From an uncultured Solirubrobacteraceae bacterium (lineage in GTDB: Bacteria > Actinomycetota > Thermoleophilia > Solirubrobacterales > Solirubrobacteraceae): 41,127 nucleotides of DNA. Shown piece by piece: positions 1 through 10,352 of this stretch (within the stretch, counting starts at the first letter, position 1; the number at the start of each line of letters is the position of its first letter). The notes beneath the pieces were generated by a model, which saw nothing but the letters and a program-made list of their open reading frames with translations, searched no databases and had not been told where the DNA came from. The stretch spans positions 1 through 41,127 of the forward strand of contig CADCVR010000084.1 of assembly GCA_902806205.1 (NCBI GenBank), read 5' to 3'. The position numbers and the translations under genes were made by a program.

Positions 1-151
1 GGACGGGGCGCGCGGCGGCGGAGCGAGAGGACGGGGCCCATGGGCAGAGCGTACGCATCGCGCGCAGGTTCTCGACCACATGGGTAGGGCTTCCCTCCAG
101 TCGCAGTTCGCAGCATCAGCCACCGACCTCGATCGCCCAAGGAGAGTCAGT

Positions 152-1468
<1,317 letters not shown>

Positions 1469-1475
1469 CTCGAGC

Positions 1476-1820
1476 ATGGGGGCCGCCTACTCGCTCACGG
1501 TCCGCCGGGGGCCGAAGGTCGTCAAGAGCTCCCACCCCGAGCTCGCCGGAGCCCTGCGGGCGCTCGAGGAGCAGCTGCGGGTCGTGCCCCAGAGCGGGCC
1601 GGCGACGCTCTTCAAGCGGGAGTACGCGCCCGTGCAGCAGGTCGTCGCCCGCGGGGAGGTGCGCGGGCCGCGCCGGGTGCGCGGCGGCGTCGACCTGCGC
1701 GGCGACGGCTCGACCGAGGCGTGGACGGGGCGGATCACCAAGCGGCTCGTCGAGCCCGAGCCCGGGGAGACGGCCTACGCGTCGCTGGGCCGCGTGCTCG
1801 CTACGCGCGCGGCGGACTGA
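1476..1820 (+). CDS. Small conserved-looking protein, function unknown
   Basis: A 114-residue protein starting with ATG seven bases after the citrate synthase stop. No family recognised. It begins GAAYSLTVRRGPKVVK, then has a Leu/Glu-rich helix-like stretch (about residues 22-38) and a middle section rich in Arg-Gly pairs. No signal peptide, membrane segment or cysteine is present. Codon use is like that of its neighbours and the ORF ends just before a hairpin, which supports a real gene. Its position suggests co-expression with gltA, but nothing in the sequence ties it to the TCA cycle. Confidence 0.6.
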   Translation: MGAAYSLTVRRGPKVVKSSHPELAGALRALEEQLRVVPQSGPATLFKREYAPVQQVVARGEVRGPRRVRGGVDLRGDGSTEAWTGRITKRLVEPEPGETAYASLGRVLATRAAD

Positions 1821-1828
1821 GACCGAGC

Positions 1829-1855
1829 CCCCCGACGGCGCGAGCGCGACGGGGG
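1829..1855. terminator. Hairpin between convergent genes
   Basis: CCCCCG at 1829-1834 pairs with CGGGGG at 1850-1855, with a GC-rich interior that can pair further. It lies in the 74-base gap between convergent genes ending at 1820 and 1895, so it probably terminates both. There is no T-tract, as is usual for such GC-rich genomes. Confidence 0.5.
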
Positions 1856-1894
1856 CGTCTCGGCCGGAAGCGCCCTGTCTTCGGCCGGCGGAGC

Positions 1895-2722
1895 TCACGC
1901 TCGGGTGAGCTGCCCCGCGTACGGCCCGCGGCCCGTGAGGCAGTGGGCGCCGCAGCGCGCCGCCAGGTCGAGCGCCGGGGCGATCGCCATCCCGGCGCCG
2001 AGCCCGTAGGTCAGCCCCGCGGCGAACGAGTCGCCGCAGCCGTAGGCGTCCAGCGGCGGGCCCGGCAGCGCCGCCGCGCTCCATCGGCCCGTGGTGCCGT
2101 CGGCGCCGGTCCAGCGCCCGCCCTCGGCGCCCGCGGTGAGCACCACGTGCTTCGGCGGCGGGTCGAATCCCTCGACGCCCTCGCCCGGGTCGCTCGCGCT
2201 CGCGACGAGCACGTCGAGCTGCACTCCCGCCGACTGGATCACCTCGCGCGCCCGGGGCGTCGCGACGAGCACGCGCGCGCCGCGGGCGGCGCGCAGGGCG
2301 GCGGCGTCCCCGCCCGTGAAGTAGATCGCCTGCGCGCCGTCGCAGAGCTCCCAGGCCAGCTCCTCGTCGCGCCGGCGCCAAGGGACGAGGCGCTCGCCGA
2401 GCACGGTGATCGTCCGCTCGTGGTCGTCGGTGAGAAACGTGAACGCGCGACGCTGCGGGGTACTGAGCGGCGTGGCCGCCTCGAGCACGAGCCCGCGGCC
2501 CAGCAGGTCGTCACGGGCCTGTCCGCCGGCGGGGTCGTCGCCGAGCGCGGTGAGAAAGAACGTGCCGTCTCCGGCGAGCTTGCGCAGCTGCACGGCCGCG
2601 ACCGCGCCGCCGCCCCCGGCGACGGAGAACAGCTCGCGCCCGTGGAGGATCTCCCCCGGAGCCGGCAGCCGCTCGCAGACCGCGAAGTCCACCCACTCCG
2701 TGTGCCCGACGACGCCGAACAC
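1895..2722 (-). CDS. PfkB-family carbohydrate/nucleoside kinase
   Basis: A 275-residue ribokinase-like enzyme that should phosphorylate a sugar, nucleoside or related alcohol with ATP. The N-terminus has a PfkB-type start (GVVGHTEWVDFAV) and a glycine-rich GGGGAVAAVQL turn. The C-terminal signature is DAYGCGDSFAAGL, whose Asp231 is the expected catalytic base. Substrate cannot be read from sequence. The GTG start at 2720-2722 directly abuts the TGA of the upstream DUF45 gene at 2723-2725, implying a two-gene operon with translational coupling. At 275 residues it is slightly shorter than most ribokinases (about 300). Confidence 0.85.
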   Translation of the reverse strand: MFGVVGHTEWVDFAVCERLPAPGEILHGRELFSVAGGGGAVAAVQLRKLAGDGTFFLTALGDDPAGGQARDDLLGRGLVLEAATPLSTPQRRAFTFLTDDHERTITVLGERLVPWRRRDEELAWELCDGAQAIYFTGGDAAALRAARGARVLVATPRAREVIQSAGVQLDVLVASASDPGEGVEGFDPPPKHVVLTAGAEGGRWTGADGTTGRWSAAALPGPPLDAYGCGDSFAAGLTYGLGAGMAIAPALDLAARCGAHCLTGRGPYAGQLTRA

Positions 2723-3409
2723 TCAGCTCCCCGAGAGCGCGAGGGCCGCGCCGTTCATTCTGAGCCAGCGCTGCGGCCCGCGGTACTCCGGCCGGTGCTC
2801 GGCGAGCAGGCCCCAGAAGCGCGGCGAGTGGTCGAGGTGGATCAGATGACAGGCCTCGTGCCAGACGACGTAGTCGAGCACCTCCTCCGGCGCGAGCAGC
2901 AGCCGCCAGTTGAAGCTCATGGCGCCCGCAGCGCTGCAGGATCCCCAGCGCGTGCGCTGGTTGCGGATCGTCAGCCTGGTGCAGGAGCGCCCGAGCGCCG
3001 GCCCGGCCGCGTCCAGCCGCGGCGCGATCTCGGCCCGGGCGGCGCGACGGTACCACCGCTCCAGCGCCTCGGCCTGCAGCGCTGCGTCCGCGGGGACGAG
3101 CAGCGCGTCGCCCCGGCGATGCACCCGCGTGCGGCCGGCCTCGTCCACCAGGCGCAGCTCTCCTCCCAGGAACGGCACGACTCCCGGCGGGCGGGCCATG
3201 CGCCGGGCGCGCGCGGTGGCCTCGCGCACGCGGCGCTCGATCCACGGCCGCAGCTCTCGCACGGCCGCGCCCGCTTCGCGCTCGGCGGCACGGGGCGGCA
3301 GGAGGACGACGACGCTCCCGTCGGCCTCCACCGCCACCCGGACGCGCTTGGCGCGCGGCGCGCGACGCACCTGGTAGGCGATCGGATCCCGGGTCAGCGG
3401 CTCGGCCAT
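2723..3409 (-). CDS. YgjP-like (DUF45) zinc metallopeptidase
   Basis: A 228-residue protein with the zinc-binding HEACH motif (His184, Glu185, His188) in a VVWHEACHLIHLDHSPRFW setting, preceded by RTRWGSCS, the DUF45 hallmark. The family is related to M48/SprT-type metallopeptidases; substrates are mostly unknown. No signal peptide, so cytoplasmic. A -10-like TACCGT box (positions 3425 to 3420 on the minus strand) lies ten bases before the ATG, suggesting a short-leader or leaderless message. It is the first gene of the pair with the PfkB kinase. Confidence 0.85.
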   Translation of the reverse strand: MAEPLTRDPIAYQVRRAPRAKRVRVAVEADGSVVVLLPPRAAEREAGAAVRELRPWIERRVREATARARRMARPPGVVPFLGGELRLVDEAGRTRVHRRGDALLVPADAALQAEALERWYRRAARAEIAPRLDAAGPALGRSCTRLTIRNQRTRWGSCSAAGAMSFNWRLLLAPEEVLDYVVWHEACHLIHLDHSPRFWGLLAEHRPEYRGPQRWLRMNGAALALSGS

Positions 3410-3461
3410 GCGCGGTCATACGGTAGGCCCACGGGCGGCGGCCGCGGGATAGGCTGACCCG

Positions 3462-3743
3462 GTGACCGGTTCCCGTGTGAAGCTTCCGCGGCAGATCGCT
3501 CCGCCGTTCACGGTCTACCGCAACGGGGTCCTGCAGTCGGAGGGGACCGACTACACCGTGCGCGACGGGATGCTCGAGTTCCCGGCGCAGCTGAAGAAGG
3601 ACAAGATCAGCGGCTGGCGCTGGTTCGTCGGGGCCTGGGGGGTCGGAACCTACCGTCAGCACGACTCGATCGACGTCCGCTATCAGCTCAACGGGCAGTC
3701 CAGGCTCGCCGAGGGCCTCGACATCGTCTCCCCGGAGGAGTGA
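3462..3743 (+). CDS. Small hypothetical protein
   Basis: A 93-residue protein with a GTG start. The -10-like TAGGCT box at 3450-3455 ends six bases before the GTG, which fits a leaderless transcript and decides the start. No family recognised. The sequence looks beta-rich (PPFTVYRNGVLQSEGTDYTV, FVGAWGVGTYRQHDSIDVRY) and resembles a single compact beta-sandwich, with no signal peptide or membrane segment. It is divergent from the DUF45 gene and ends 38 bases before the convergent metF stop. Confidence 0.6.
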   Translation: MTGSRVKLPRQIAPPFTVYRNGVLQSEGTDYTVRDGMLEFPAQLKKDKISGWRWFVGAWGVGTYRQHDSIDVRYQLNGQSRLAEGLDIVSPEE

Positions 3744-3780
3744 CCCGGCGGCACACCGGGCGCCTCGGCCGGTACTCGGA

Positions 3781-4680
3781 TCAGACCCGGTTGGCCGCCC
3801 GCCACGGTTGCATGAGCCGCAGCGCGGCGAGAATCGCACGGGTCGCCGGGGAGCGGTTGAGCGTGATGAAGTGGATGCCGGGGGCGCCGCCCGCGAGCAG
3901 GTCGGCGCACTGCAGGGTCGCGTAGGAGACGCCGAGCTCGGCGACGGCCACCGGGTCCTCCTTGCGCAGCTCGAGCTCGCGCTCGAGGTCCTCGGGCAGC
4001 TCGGCGGCCGACAGGGTGGTCATCCGCTTGATCCCCTCGAAGCTCGTGATCGGCATGACCCCGGGGATGATCGGCACCTCGACGCCGGCGTCCCGGGTGC
4101 GCTCGACGAAGTCGAAGTAGTGCGCGTTGTCGAAGAACAGCTGGGTGATGAGGAACTGCAGCCCCGCGTCGACCTTCTCCTTGAGGTAGCGGATGTCGTC
4201 CTCGGGGGAGGTCGCGTGGATGTGGGTCTCGGGGAAGGCGGCACCGCCCACGACGAACTCGGGGTACTCCGAGCGGATGAGCTCGACGAGCTCGCGCGAG
4301 AACTCCAGGCCACCGTCGGTCTTCGTCCAGCGCTCCTGCCCGGCGGGCGGATCGCCGCGCAGCGCCAGCACGTTCTCCACGCCGGCGTCGCGCATGCGGC
4401 CCAGGGTCTCGCGCAGCTCCCCGCGCGTGGCGTTGACGCAGGTGAAGTGCGCCATCGCCTCGAAGCCGAACTCCGCCTTCAGGCTGGTGACGATCTCGAT
4501 CGTCGTCTCGCGCGTGGAGCCTCCGGCGCCGTAGGTCACCGACACGTAGTCGGGCGCGAGCGCCTCCAGCTCACCCAGCGCGTGCTGGAGGTTCTTCTCG
4601 CCTTCCGGCGTCTTGGGCGGGAAGAACTCGAAGGAGAAGAGCGGGCGGTCCTGGGTGGCGAGGAGCTCGTCGATGCGCAT
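3781..4680 (-). CDS. metF: Methylenetetrahydrofolate reductase
   Basis: Reduces 5,10-methylene-THF to 5-methyl-THF with FAD, supplying methyl groups for methionine synthesis. The 299-residue protein begins MRIDELLATQDRPLFSFEFF, with the family FSFEFFPPKT motif at the N-terminus. Downstream are SVTYGAGGSTR, a folate/FAD-site LALRGDPP, and FLITQLFFDN. Length matches single-domain bacterial MetF (about 290-300). The reading frame stays open upstream beyond 4680, but this ATG places the motif normally, and a TACCCT box (4696 to 4691, minus strand) precedes it by ten bases. It lies 26 bases downstream of an MBL hydrolase on the same strand. Confidence 0.93.
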   Translation of the reverse strand: MRIDELLATQDRPLFSFEFFPPKTPEGEKNLQHALGELEALAPDYVSVTYGAGGSTRETTIEIVTSLKAEFGFEAMAHFTCVNATRGELRETLGRMRDAGVENVLALRGDPPAGQERWTKTDGGLEFSRELVELIRSEYPEFVVGGAAFPETHIHATSPEDDIRYLKEKVDAGLQFLITQLFFDNAHYFDFVERTRDAGVEVPIIPGVMPITSFEGIKRMTTLSAAELPEDLERELELRKEDPVAVAELGVSYATLQCADLLAGGAPGIHFITLNRSPATRAILAALRLMQPWRAANRV

Positions 4681-4706
4681 CGGACCGCAGAGGGTACGCC
4701 TGGGGG

Positions 4707-5711
4707 TCAGGCGCTCGTCCAGCGCTCGGGCCCGCCGCCCGCTCCGGGGATGCGCATCGTGCGGCCGGTGACCTCCAGGTGGCGCAGGTAGCAGAGCGTC
4801 TCCGACAGCCACCAGTTCGCGTTCATCGGCGTGATCGCCTGCCCGTAGACGCTCGGCACGGCATCGAAGGCGGTGAGCGCCTGGCCCGTGACGACCTCCT
4901 CGACGTTGGCCAGGCGCTCGCGGACGAGCGCGCGGTTCGCGTCGATGTGCCCTTGGACGTCGGAGAACGTGCGGCCGTGTCCGGCGAGGCACAGACGGAC
5001 GTCCAGCGCCTCGACCCGCTGCAGGGAACCGAGGAACTCCCCCACGGGATCTTCGGACCATCCGTAGTCGTAGTAGAGCGAGACGCGGCCGAGCAGGTGA
5101 TCGCCCGAGAGCAGCAGGCGGCGCTCGGGCTGAAAGAGGCAGACGTGGGAGGGGGCGTGGCCGGGGGTGTCGACGACGTCCCAGGCGCCGAGGTCGGTCT
5201 GCACCTGGACGCCGGGCACGAGCGCGCGGTCGGGCTCGACGTAGGCGGCCACCCCGTGGCCCCGCTCCCTGCTGACCTCGCGATAGGCCTCGAGCGGCGC
5301 CTCGGGGACCCCGGACTGGCGGGCGACCTCCAGGCGCTGCATCAGGGCGGCGTCAGGGTCGGTCGCGACGGCGCGCATGTGCTCGTGGTCGGGATGCATC
5401 CACAGCTCGCAGCCCGCGCGGTCGACGACCGTCGCCGCCTGGCCGTAGTGGTCGGCGTGCGCGTGGGTGCAGACCAGCAGCTTCGTGGTCTCGACCCTGA
5501 GGTTGACCTGGGCGAGCGCGCGGTCCAGATGGCCCTCCGAGCCCGGCTCGTGCATCCCGGTGTCCACCATCACGATGCCGTCGCCGGCCGCGATCGCCCA
5601 GGCGTTGCAGTGCGGGACGCCGGGCCACGGCAGCGGCAGGCGCAGCCGCCAGACCCCCGGAAGCACGCGCTCCCCCCGGCCGACCTCGCGCTTGCGGGTG
5701 TAATCGGGCAT
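4707..5711 (-). CDS. MBL-fold metallo-hydrolase
   Basis: A 334-residue metallo-beta-lactamase-fold hydrolase. THAHADH gives metal ligands His83, His85, Asp87 and His88; further ligands sit in VDTPGHAPSH and LSGDHLL, and a late LAGHGR supplies the last His. The C-terminal third, after about residue 240, holds a helical extension as in glyoxalase-II-like and lactonase-like groups, so a thioester or lactone substrate is possible but not determined. A TAGAGT box (5726 to 5721, minus strand) lies nine bases before the ATG. metF follows on the same strand. Confidence 0.85.
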   Translation of the reverse strand: MPDYTRKREVGRGERVLPGVWRLRLPLPWPGVPHCNAWAIAAGDGIVMVDTGMHEPGSEGHLDRALAQVNLRVETTKLLVCTHAHADHYGQAATVVDRAGCELWMHPDHEHMRAVATDPDAALMQRLEVARQSGVPEAPLEAYREVSRERGHGVAAYVEPDRALVPGVQVQTDLGAWDVVDTPGHAPSHVCLFQPERRLLLSGDHLLGRVSLYYDYGWSEDPVGEFLGSLQRVEALDVRLCLAGHGRTFSDVQGHIDANRALVRERLANVEEVVTGQALTAFDAVPSVYGQAITPMNANWWLSETLCYLRHLEVTGRTMRIPGAGGGPERWTSA

Positions 5712-5811
5712 CGCGGCGGGACTCTACGCGGCTCCTCCGCCCGGACGCCCGGAGCGCCAGCACCCTGGACGCCTGACCCGAAGCTGGCGCGCGGGCGGGG
5801 GGCGAAGCTCC

Positions 5812-5858
5812 CGGCGTGCGCCCTATCGAACCTGATGGGTGCAATCGAGCGCACGCCG
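5812..5858 (-). repeat. 47-bp palindromic repeat, copy A
   Basis: One of four copies of a 47-bp imperfect palindrome in this window. Each arm is about 17 bases, beginning CGGCGTGCGC here, around a 13-base asymmetric centre that gives the element an orientation. This copy and the one at 6726 share one orientation; those at 10287 and 32765 have the other (called plus). The ATG of the AbiEi/DUF559 gene at 5835 lies inside this copy, in its central part. Confidence 0.8.
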
Positions 5859-6740
5859 CGTGACGTCGAGCTTCTCGGCCTCGCCAACCGCCAGCACGGG
5901 GTCCTCCGCGCCGCGCAACTCGCGGAGCACGGACTGACCCGCAGGATGATCGCCCAGCGCACCCGAAGCGGACGCTTGACGCGCCTGCACCACGGCGTCT
6001 TCACGTGGGGGCACAGCGCGCTGACCCGCGAGGGCCGGTGGCTCGCCGCGCTGTGGGCGTGCGGCGCCGGCGCCGTGCTCTCGCACACGACAGCGGCCGC
6101 GTGTCACCGCATCGGCGGCGAGCACGGGACAGACGTGCACGTCTCGACCACCCGGCGGTCGGTCCACTCGCGGGACGGCATCGTGGTCCACCGCGTGAGC
6201 AGTCTGCATCGCGCCGACGTCCAGCGGACTCGGGGGCTGTGGGTGACGCGGATCCCACGGACCGTCGTGGACCTCGCCGACGCGACGGGCTGGGCGGAGG
6301 TCCGCGGCGCCGTCGACGCGCTGCGGTGGTTCTCCCCCGCCGAGCTGCGTGCAGCGCAGCGCCGGGCGCCCGGCCGGGCGGGGCGCGGGCTCGTCGTGCG
6401 CCTGCTCGAGGCCGACGAGGCGCACACGAAGTCCGAGCTCGAGCGCCGCTTCCTGCGGTTCGTCCGCCGCCACAGCCTGCCGCGGCCGACCGGGTTGAAC
6501 GTCCAGGTCGCCGGCTTCAAGGCGGACTGCTGCTACGCCGCGGAGCGCCTCGTCGTCGAGCTCGACGGCCGCGCGTACCACCAGCGGCGCCGGCAGATGG
6601 AGGCCGACCGGCTGCGCGACGAGGGCTACCAGCTCGCGGGCCACCGCATCCAGCGCTTCCTGTGGGACGACTTCCACGCGGCCCAGGAGGCGCGCACGGC
6701 CGAACGCCTGGTGAAGATGCTCGGCCGGCGTGTGCCCTGA
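5835..6740 (+). CDS. AbiEi-like wHTH / DUF559 (Vsr-like) nuclease-fold protein
   Basis: A 301-residue protein of two parts. The N-terminal region (about 1-90) resembles the AbiEi antitoxin winged-helix domain of type IV toxin-antitoxin systems (NRQHGVLRAAQLAEHGLTRR, then GRLTRLHHGVFTWG). The C-terminal region is DUF559, a Vsr/PD-(D/E)XK-related fold, with Asp231 in FKADCCY and Glu242 in VVELDGRAYH as likely metal residues. No partner toxin (AbiEii nucleotidyltransferase) is adjacent, so this is probably not a standard TA pair. Start (5835) and stop (6738-6740) both lie within copies of the 47-bp palindrome, in direct orientation. No clear ribosome binding site or -10 box was seen. Fold assignment is fairly sure; biological role is open. 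Confidence 0.8.
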   Translation: MGAIERTPRDVELLGLANRQHGVLRAAQLAEHGLTRRMIAQRTRSGRLTRLHHGVFTWGHSALTREGRWLAALWACGAGAVLSHTTAAACHRIGGEHGTDVHVSTTRRSVHSRDGIVVHRVSSLHRADVQRTRGLWVTRIPRTVVDLADATGWAEVRGAVDALRWFSPAELRAAQRRAPGRAGRGLVVRLLEADEAHTKSELERRFLRFVRRHSLPRPTGLNVQVAGFKADCCYAAERLVVELDGRAYHQRRRQMEADRLRDEGYQLAGHRIQRFLWDDFHAAQEARTAERLVKMLGRRVP

Positions 6741-6772
6741 TCGACCTCAGGGGTGGAACCGGGCACACGCCG
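6726..6772 (-). repeat. 47-bp palindromic repeat, copy B
   Basis: Second copy of the palindrome family, about 40 of 47 positions identical to the reverse complement of the copy at 10287. Its outer 12 bases pair perfectly (CGGCGTGTGCCC with GGGCACACGCCG). It covers the last 15 bases of the AbiEi/DUF559 gene including the stop, and is in the same orientation as the copy at that gene's start. Confidence 0.85.
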
Positions 6773-6801
6773 CCGGCGGCCGGCCGCCTAGGATCGCTCG
6801 C

Positions 6802-7233
6802 ATGGGCAAGCGGGACCGCAGGCGCAAGGGCGCGGGGAGGCCGAGCGGTGGCGGCGCGGGCTCCTTCGCCGACCTCGGGCTCGACCTCGAGCTGAGCGCG
6901 GCCGCGGCGCCCGAGCCCGTCGCCGGGTACGAGGCGGCCGGGGCGCTCGTGCTGCGGACCGTCATGTCGCCGGGCACCCGCGCGGAGTACGCGGCGCTGC
7001 TGCGCGGTGACCGCTCGTCGGCGGCCGCCGCCCGGGACGACGTCTGGCAGCGCGCGGTGGAGTTCCTCTTCGAGCGCCTGGCCGTGCGCTGGACGGTCGC
7101 CGGGGTCACGACCGAGGGCCAGGCCGCGCTGCTCGCGCGCTTCCGCGTCGCGACGCGTGAGGAGCGCGCCGCGGTGCGCGAGGCGCTCCGCGCCCACCTC
7201 CCCGCGCACTTCGCAGAGCTGAAAGCACCCTGA
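6802..7233 (+). CDS. Hypothetical protein
   Basis: A 143-residue protein of unknown function. The start ATG is chosen because a TAGGAT box at 6789-6794 ends seven bases upstream, fitting a leaderless message; an in-frame ATG at 6730 would run through the palindromic repeat and is rejected. The first 20 residues are very basic (MGKRDRRRKGAG), the rest Ala/Glu/Arg-rich and probably all-helical. No signal peptide or membrane segment. It ends 18 bases before the aminotransferase gene, so co-transcription is possible. Confidence 0.6.
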   Translation: MGKRDRRRKGAGRPSGGGAGSFADLGLDLELSAAAAPEPVAGYEAAGALVLRTVMSPGTRAEYAALLRGDRSSAAAARDDVWQRAVEFLFERLAVRWTVAGVTTEGQAALLARFRVATREERAAVREALRAHLPAHFAELKAP

Positions 7234-7251
7234 CCGTGGGATCATGAAGCG

Positions 7252-8426
7252 ATGAGCTCCGTCGCCGCCCTGCCCGAGCGCCTGCTGCTGGGCTCCGGGC
7301 CCTCCCCCGTGCCGGAGCGCGTGCTGCGCGCGCTCGCGCAGCCGACCATCGGGCATCTCGATCCGGCCTTCGGGGCGCTCATGGACGAGGTCGCCGCCGG
7401 GCTGCGGACCGTCTTCGGCACCGAGAACCGCGTCGCGATCCCGGTCAGCGGGACGGGCAGCGCCGGCATGGAGGCGATGGTGGCCAACTTCGTGCGGCCC
7501 GGCGATCGGGTCGTGTGCGGGGTGCACGGCCTGTTCGGGGAGCGGATGGCCGACGAGCTCGCGCGCCACGGGGCCGACGTCGTCCGCGTGGAGGCCGAGT
7601 GGGGCCGCGCTCTGGACCGCGAGGCGCTCACCGCGGCGGTCGCGGCGGGCGACACCGCCGCGCTGTTCGTCGTCCACGCGGAGACCTCCACGGGGGTGGC
7701 GCAGCCCCTCGACGGGCTGGCCGACGCCTGCCGCGAGGCGGGGGCGCTGTTCCTGCTCGACTGCGTGACCTCACTGGCCGGCCACCCGCTGTCGCTGGAC
7801 GAGAGCGGCGTCGACGCGGCGTTCTCCGGGACCCAGAAGTGCCTGAACGCACCGCCGGGCCTGGCGCCGTTCACCGCGAACGCGCGGGCGCTGGAGCGCG
7901 TCGACGACGGTCGCGTTGGATCGTGGTACTTCGACCTCTCGCTCGTGCTGGCCTACTGGCGCGACGCCGACGGGGCGGGTGGGGATGCCGGCAAGCCTGC
8001 TCGCGCCTACCACCACACGGCGCCGATCAACCTCATCTACGCGCTCGCGGAGGCGCTGGAGATCGTGCAGGAGGAGGGCCTGGACGCGCGGTGGAAACGG
8101 CACGCGACGGCGCACGAGACGCTGCGCCGCGCCCTGGCCGAGCTCGGCTTCGAGCGGCTCGCTCCCGAGGGCGAGCAGCTGCATCCGCTGCTGGCGGTCC
8201 GGGTGCCGGAGGGCGTCGACGAGGCGGAGGTCCGGACCGCGTTGCTGACCGAGGACGGCATCGAGATCTCGGGCGGCCTCGGCCCGCTGGCCGGGAAGGT
8301 CTGGCGGATCGGCGTGATGGGCGAGGGCGCCCGGGCGGAGGCGCAGCATCGGCTCGTCGTCGCGCTCGCGAAGCGGTTGGGCCAGCCGTCCACCGCGGCG
8401 CTCGCGGCCCTGGCCGACGGCTGGAG

Positions 8427-8430
<4 letters not shown>
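7252..8430 (+). CDS. Class V aminotransferase, alanine/serine-glyoxylate type
   Basis: A 392-residue PLP-dependent fold-type I aminotransferase of the alanine-glyoxylate/serine-glyoxylate branch. Visible family features are the N-terminal LLGSGPSPVPERVLRA, substrate-loop GHLDPAFGALMDEV, SGTGSAGMEA at the PLP phosphate site, FLLDCVTSLAG with the pyridine-pairing Asp, and SGTQKCLNAPPGLA with the Schiff-base lysine. It probably transfers an amino group from alanine or serine to glyoxylate. The TGA stop overlaps the GTG start of the M29 peptidase (GTGA at 8427-8430), showing a coupled two-gene operon. Confidence 0.88.
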
Positions 8431-9524
<1,094 letters not shown>

Positions 9525-9547
9525 GTGCCTCGAAGCCCTCGATCGAC

Positions 9548-9562
9548 GCCGCGAGACGCGGC
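9548..9562. terminator. Small GC hairpin after the M29 gene
   Basis: GCCGCG and CGCGGC form a perfect six-pair stem with an AGA loop, 23 bases after the M29 stop. It may terminate the aminotransferase-peptidase transcript before the separately expressed secreted protein; no T-tract follows. Confidence 0.35.
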
Positions 9563-9667
9563 TCGGACATTCGTCCAGAAGCGCCGGATACCAAAGCATC
9601 AGCCAACCTTGGGGCAGCGGGCGAGTTTCAGCACCAGATGCTGTTCTTCCCGACACAAGGAGCACCC

Positions 9668-10192
9668 ATGAAGAAGCTACTTTGCCTCGCCGCGGTCGCG
9701 GTCGTGGCCGCCCCGGCCTCCGCGCTCGCCCAGAGCGCCCCGAGCGACGCCAACAAGACGAACGCCGCCAAGGTCTGCAAGCTCATGAAGAGCACCGCCG
9801 GCGCCACGGCATTCACCGCGCTGATCGCCTCACAGAACTCGGGCACCAAGGTCACCGCCAAGAACGCCTACGGCAAGTGCGTCTCCGCGGCCGCCAAGAA
9901 GGACGCCGCGCAGGCCAAGGCCGCCAAGAGCAGCGCCAACTCCGAGTGCAAGGCCATGACGAAGGAGCAGCTCGCCGCCGCCGGCTTCGGCACCAAGCCG
10001 AACGCCTTCGGCAAGTGCGTCTCCTCGAAGGCCAAGGCCGACAAGGCGGACGCCGACAAGGCCGAGGTGGCGAAGGCCCGCACGACGGCCAACGCCGCCA
10101 AGCAGTGCAAGCAGGAAGGCGCCACCGGCCGGGCGTTCGGCAAGTGCGTCTCCGCCAAGGCCAAGGCGCAGAACGACTCCGTCCAGTCCTAG
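9668..10192 (+). CDS. Secreted Lys/Ala-rich protein with three Cys repeats
   Basis: A 174-residue protein with a clean signal peptide (MKKLLCLAAVAVVAAPASALA, cleavage after about residue 21). The mature part holds three copies of a unit: a Cys-Lys pair, a variable stretch, then (N/R)A(F/Y)GKCVS followed by a Lys/Ala-rich run. This gives six mature cysteines, two per unit, possibly three disulfides. AAGGAG five to seven bases before ATG 9668 decides the start over an in-frame ATG at 9638. No family recognised. The strongly cationic mature chain could bind the cell envelope, polyphosphate or nucleic acid; that is speculation. Confidence 0.8.
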   Translation: MKKLLCLAAVAVVAAPASALAQSAPSDANKTNAAKVCKLMKSTAGATAFTALIASQNSGTKVTAKNAYGKCVSAAAKKDAAQAKAAKSSANSECKAMTKEQLAAAGFGTKPNAFGKCVSSKAKADKADADKAEVAKARTTANAAKQCKQEGATGRAFGKCVSAKAKAQNDSVQS

Positions 10193-10228
10193 CGTCACGC
10201 GGCGTCCGCGCCGCGCCGGATCGTCGTA

Positions 10229-10264
10229 CGAGGCCGGGTCCCTTAGAAGAGGGGCCCGGCCTCG
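10229..10264. terminator. Strong bidirectional terminator hairpin
   Basis: A 14-pair stem (10229-10242 with 10251-10264, one G-U pair) around an eight-base loop TTAGAAGA, 37 bases after the secreted-protein stop. It lies between convergent genes and can serve zwf as well. Confidence 0.75.
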
Positions 10265-10286
10265 CGTCGTTCTCGCGGTGCTCGAC

Positions 10287-10333
10287 CGGCGTGTGCTCTG
10301 ATCCACCCAGGAGGTCGATCGGAGCACACGCCG
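10287..10333 (+). repeat. 47-bp palindromic repeat, copy C
   Basis: The best-formed copy: the left arm CGGCGTGTGCTCTGATC pairs with its reverse complement at 16 of 17 positions around a 13-base centre. It lies between the terminator and the zwf stop, in non-coding sequence, in the opposite orientation to the two copies bracketing the DUF559 gene. Confidence 0.85.
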
Positions 10334-10352
10334 TCGGCGCCTCGGGCACGCG

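Noticed and set aside
80-151. N-terminal extension of citrate synthase from ATG 80
   Set aside because: AAGGAG is placed for TTG 152, and the extension resembles no citrate synthase N-terminus.
5835-6740. Complete AbiE type IV toxin-antitoxin system
   Set aside because: No AbiEii nucleotidyltransferase toxin is next to the AbiEi-like gene; the C-terminus is DUF559 instead.
6730-6801. Longer form of the hypothetical protein from ATG 6730
   Set aside because: The extra residues are the translation of the palindromic repeat, and a -10 box points to ATG 6802.
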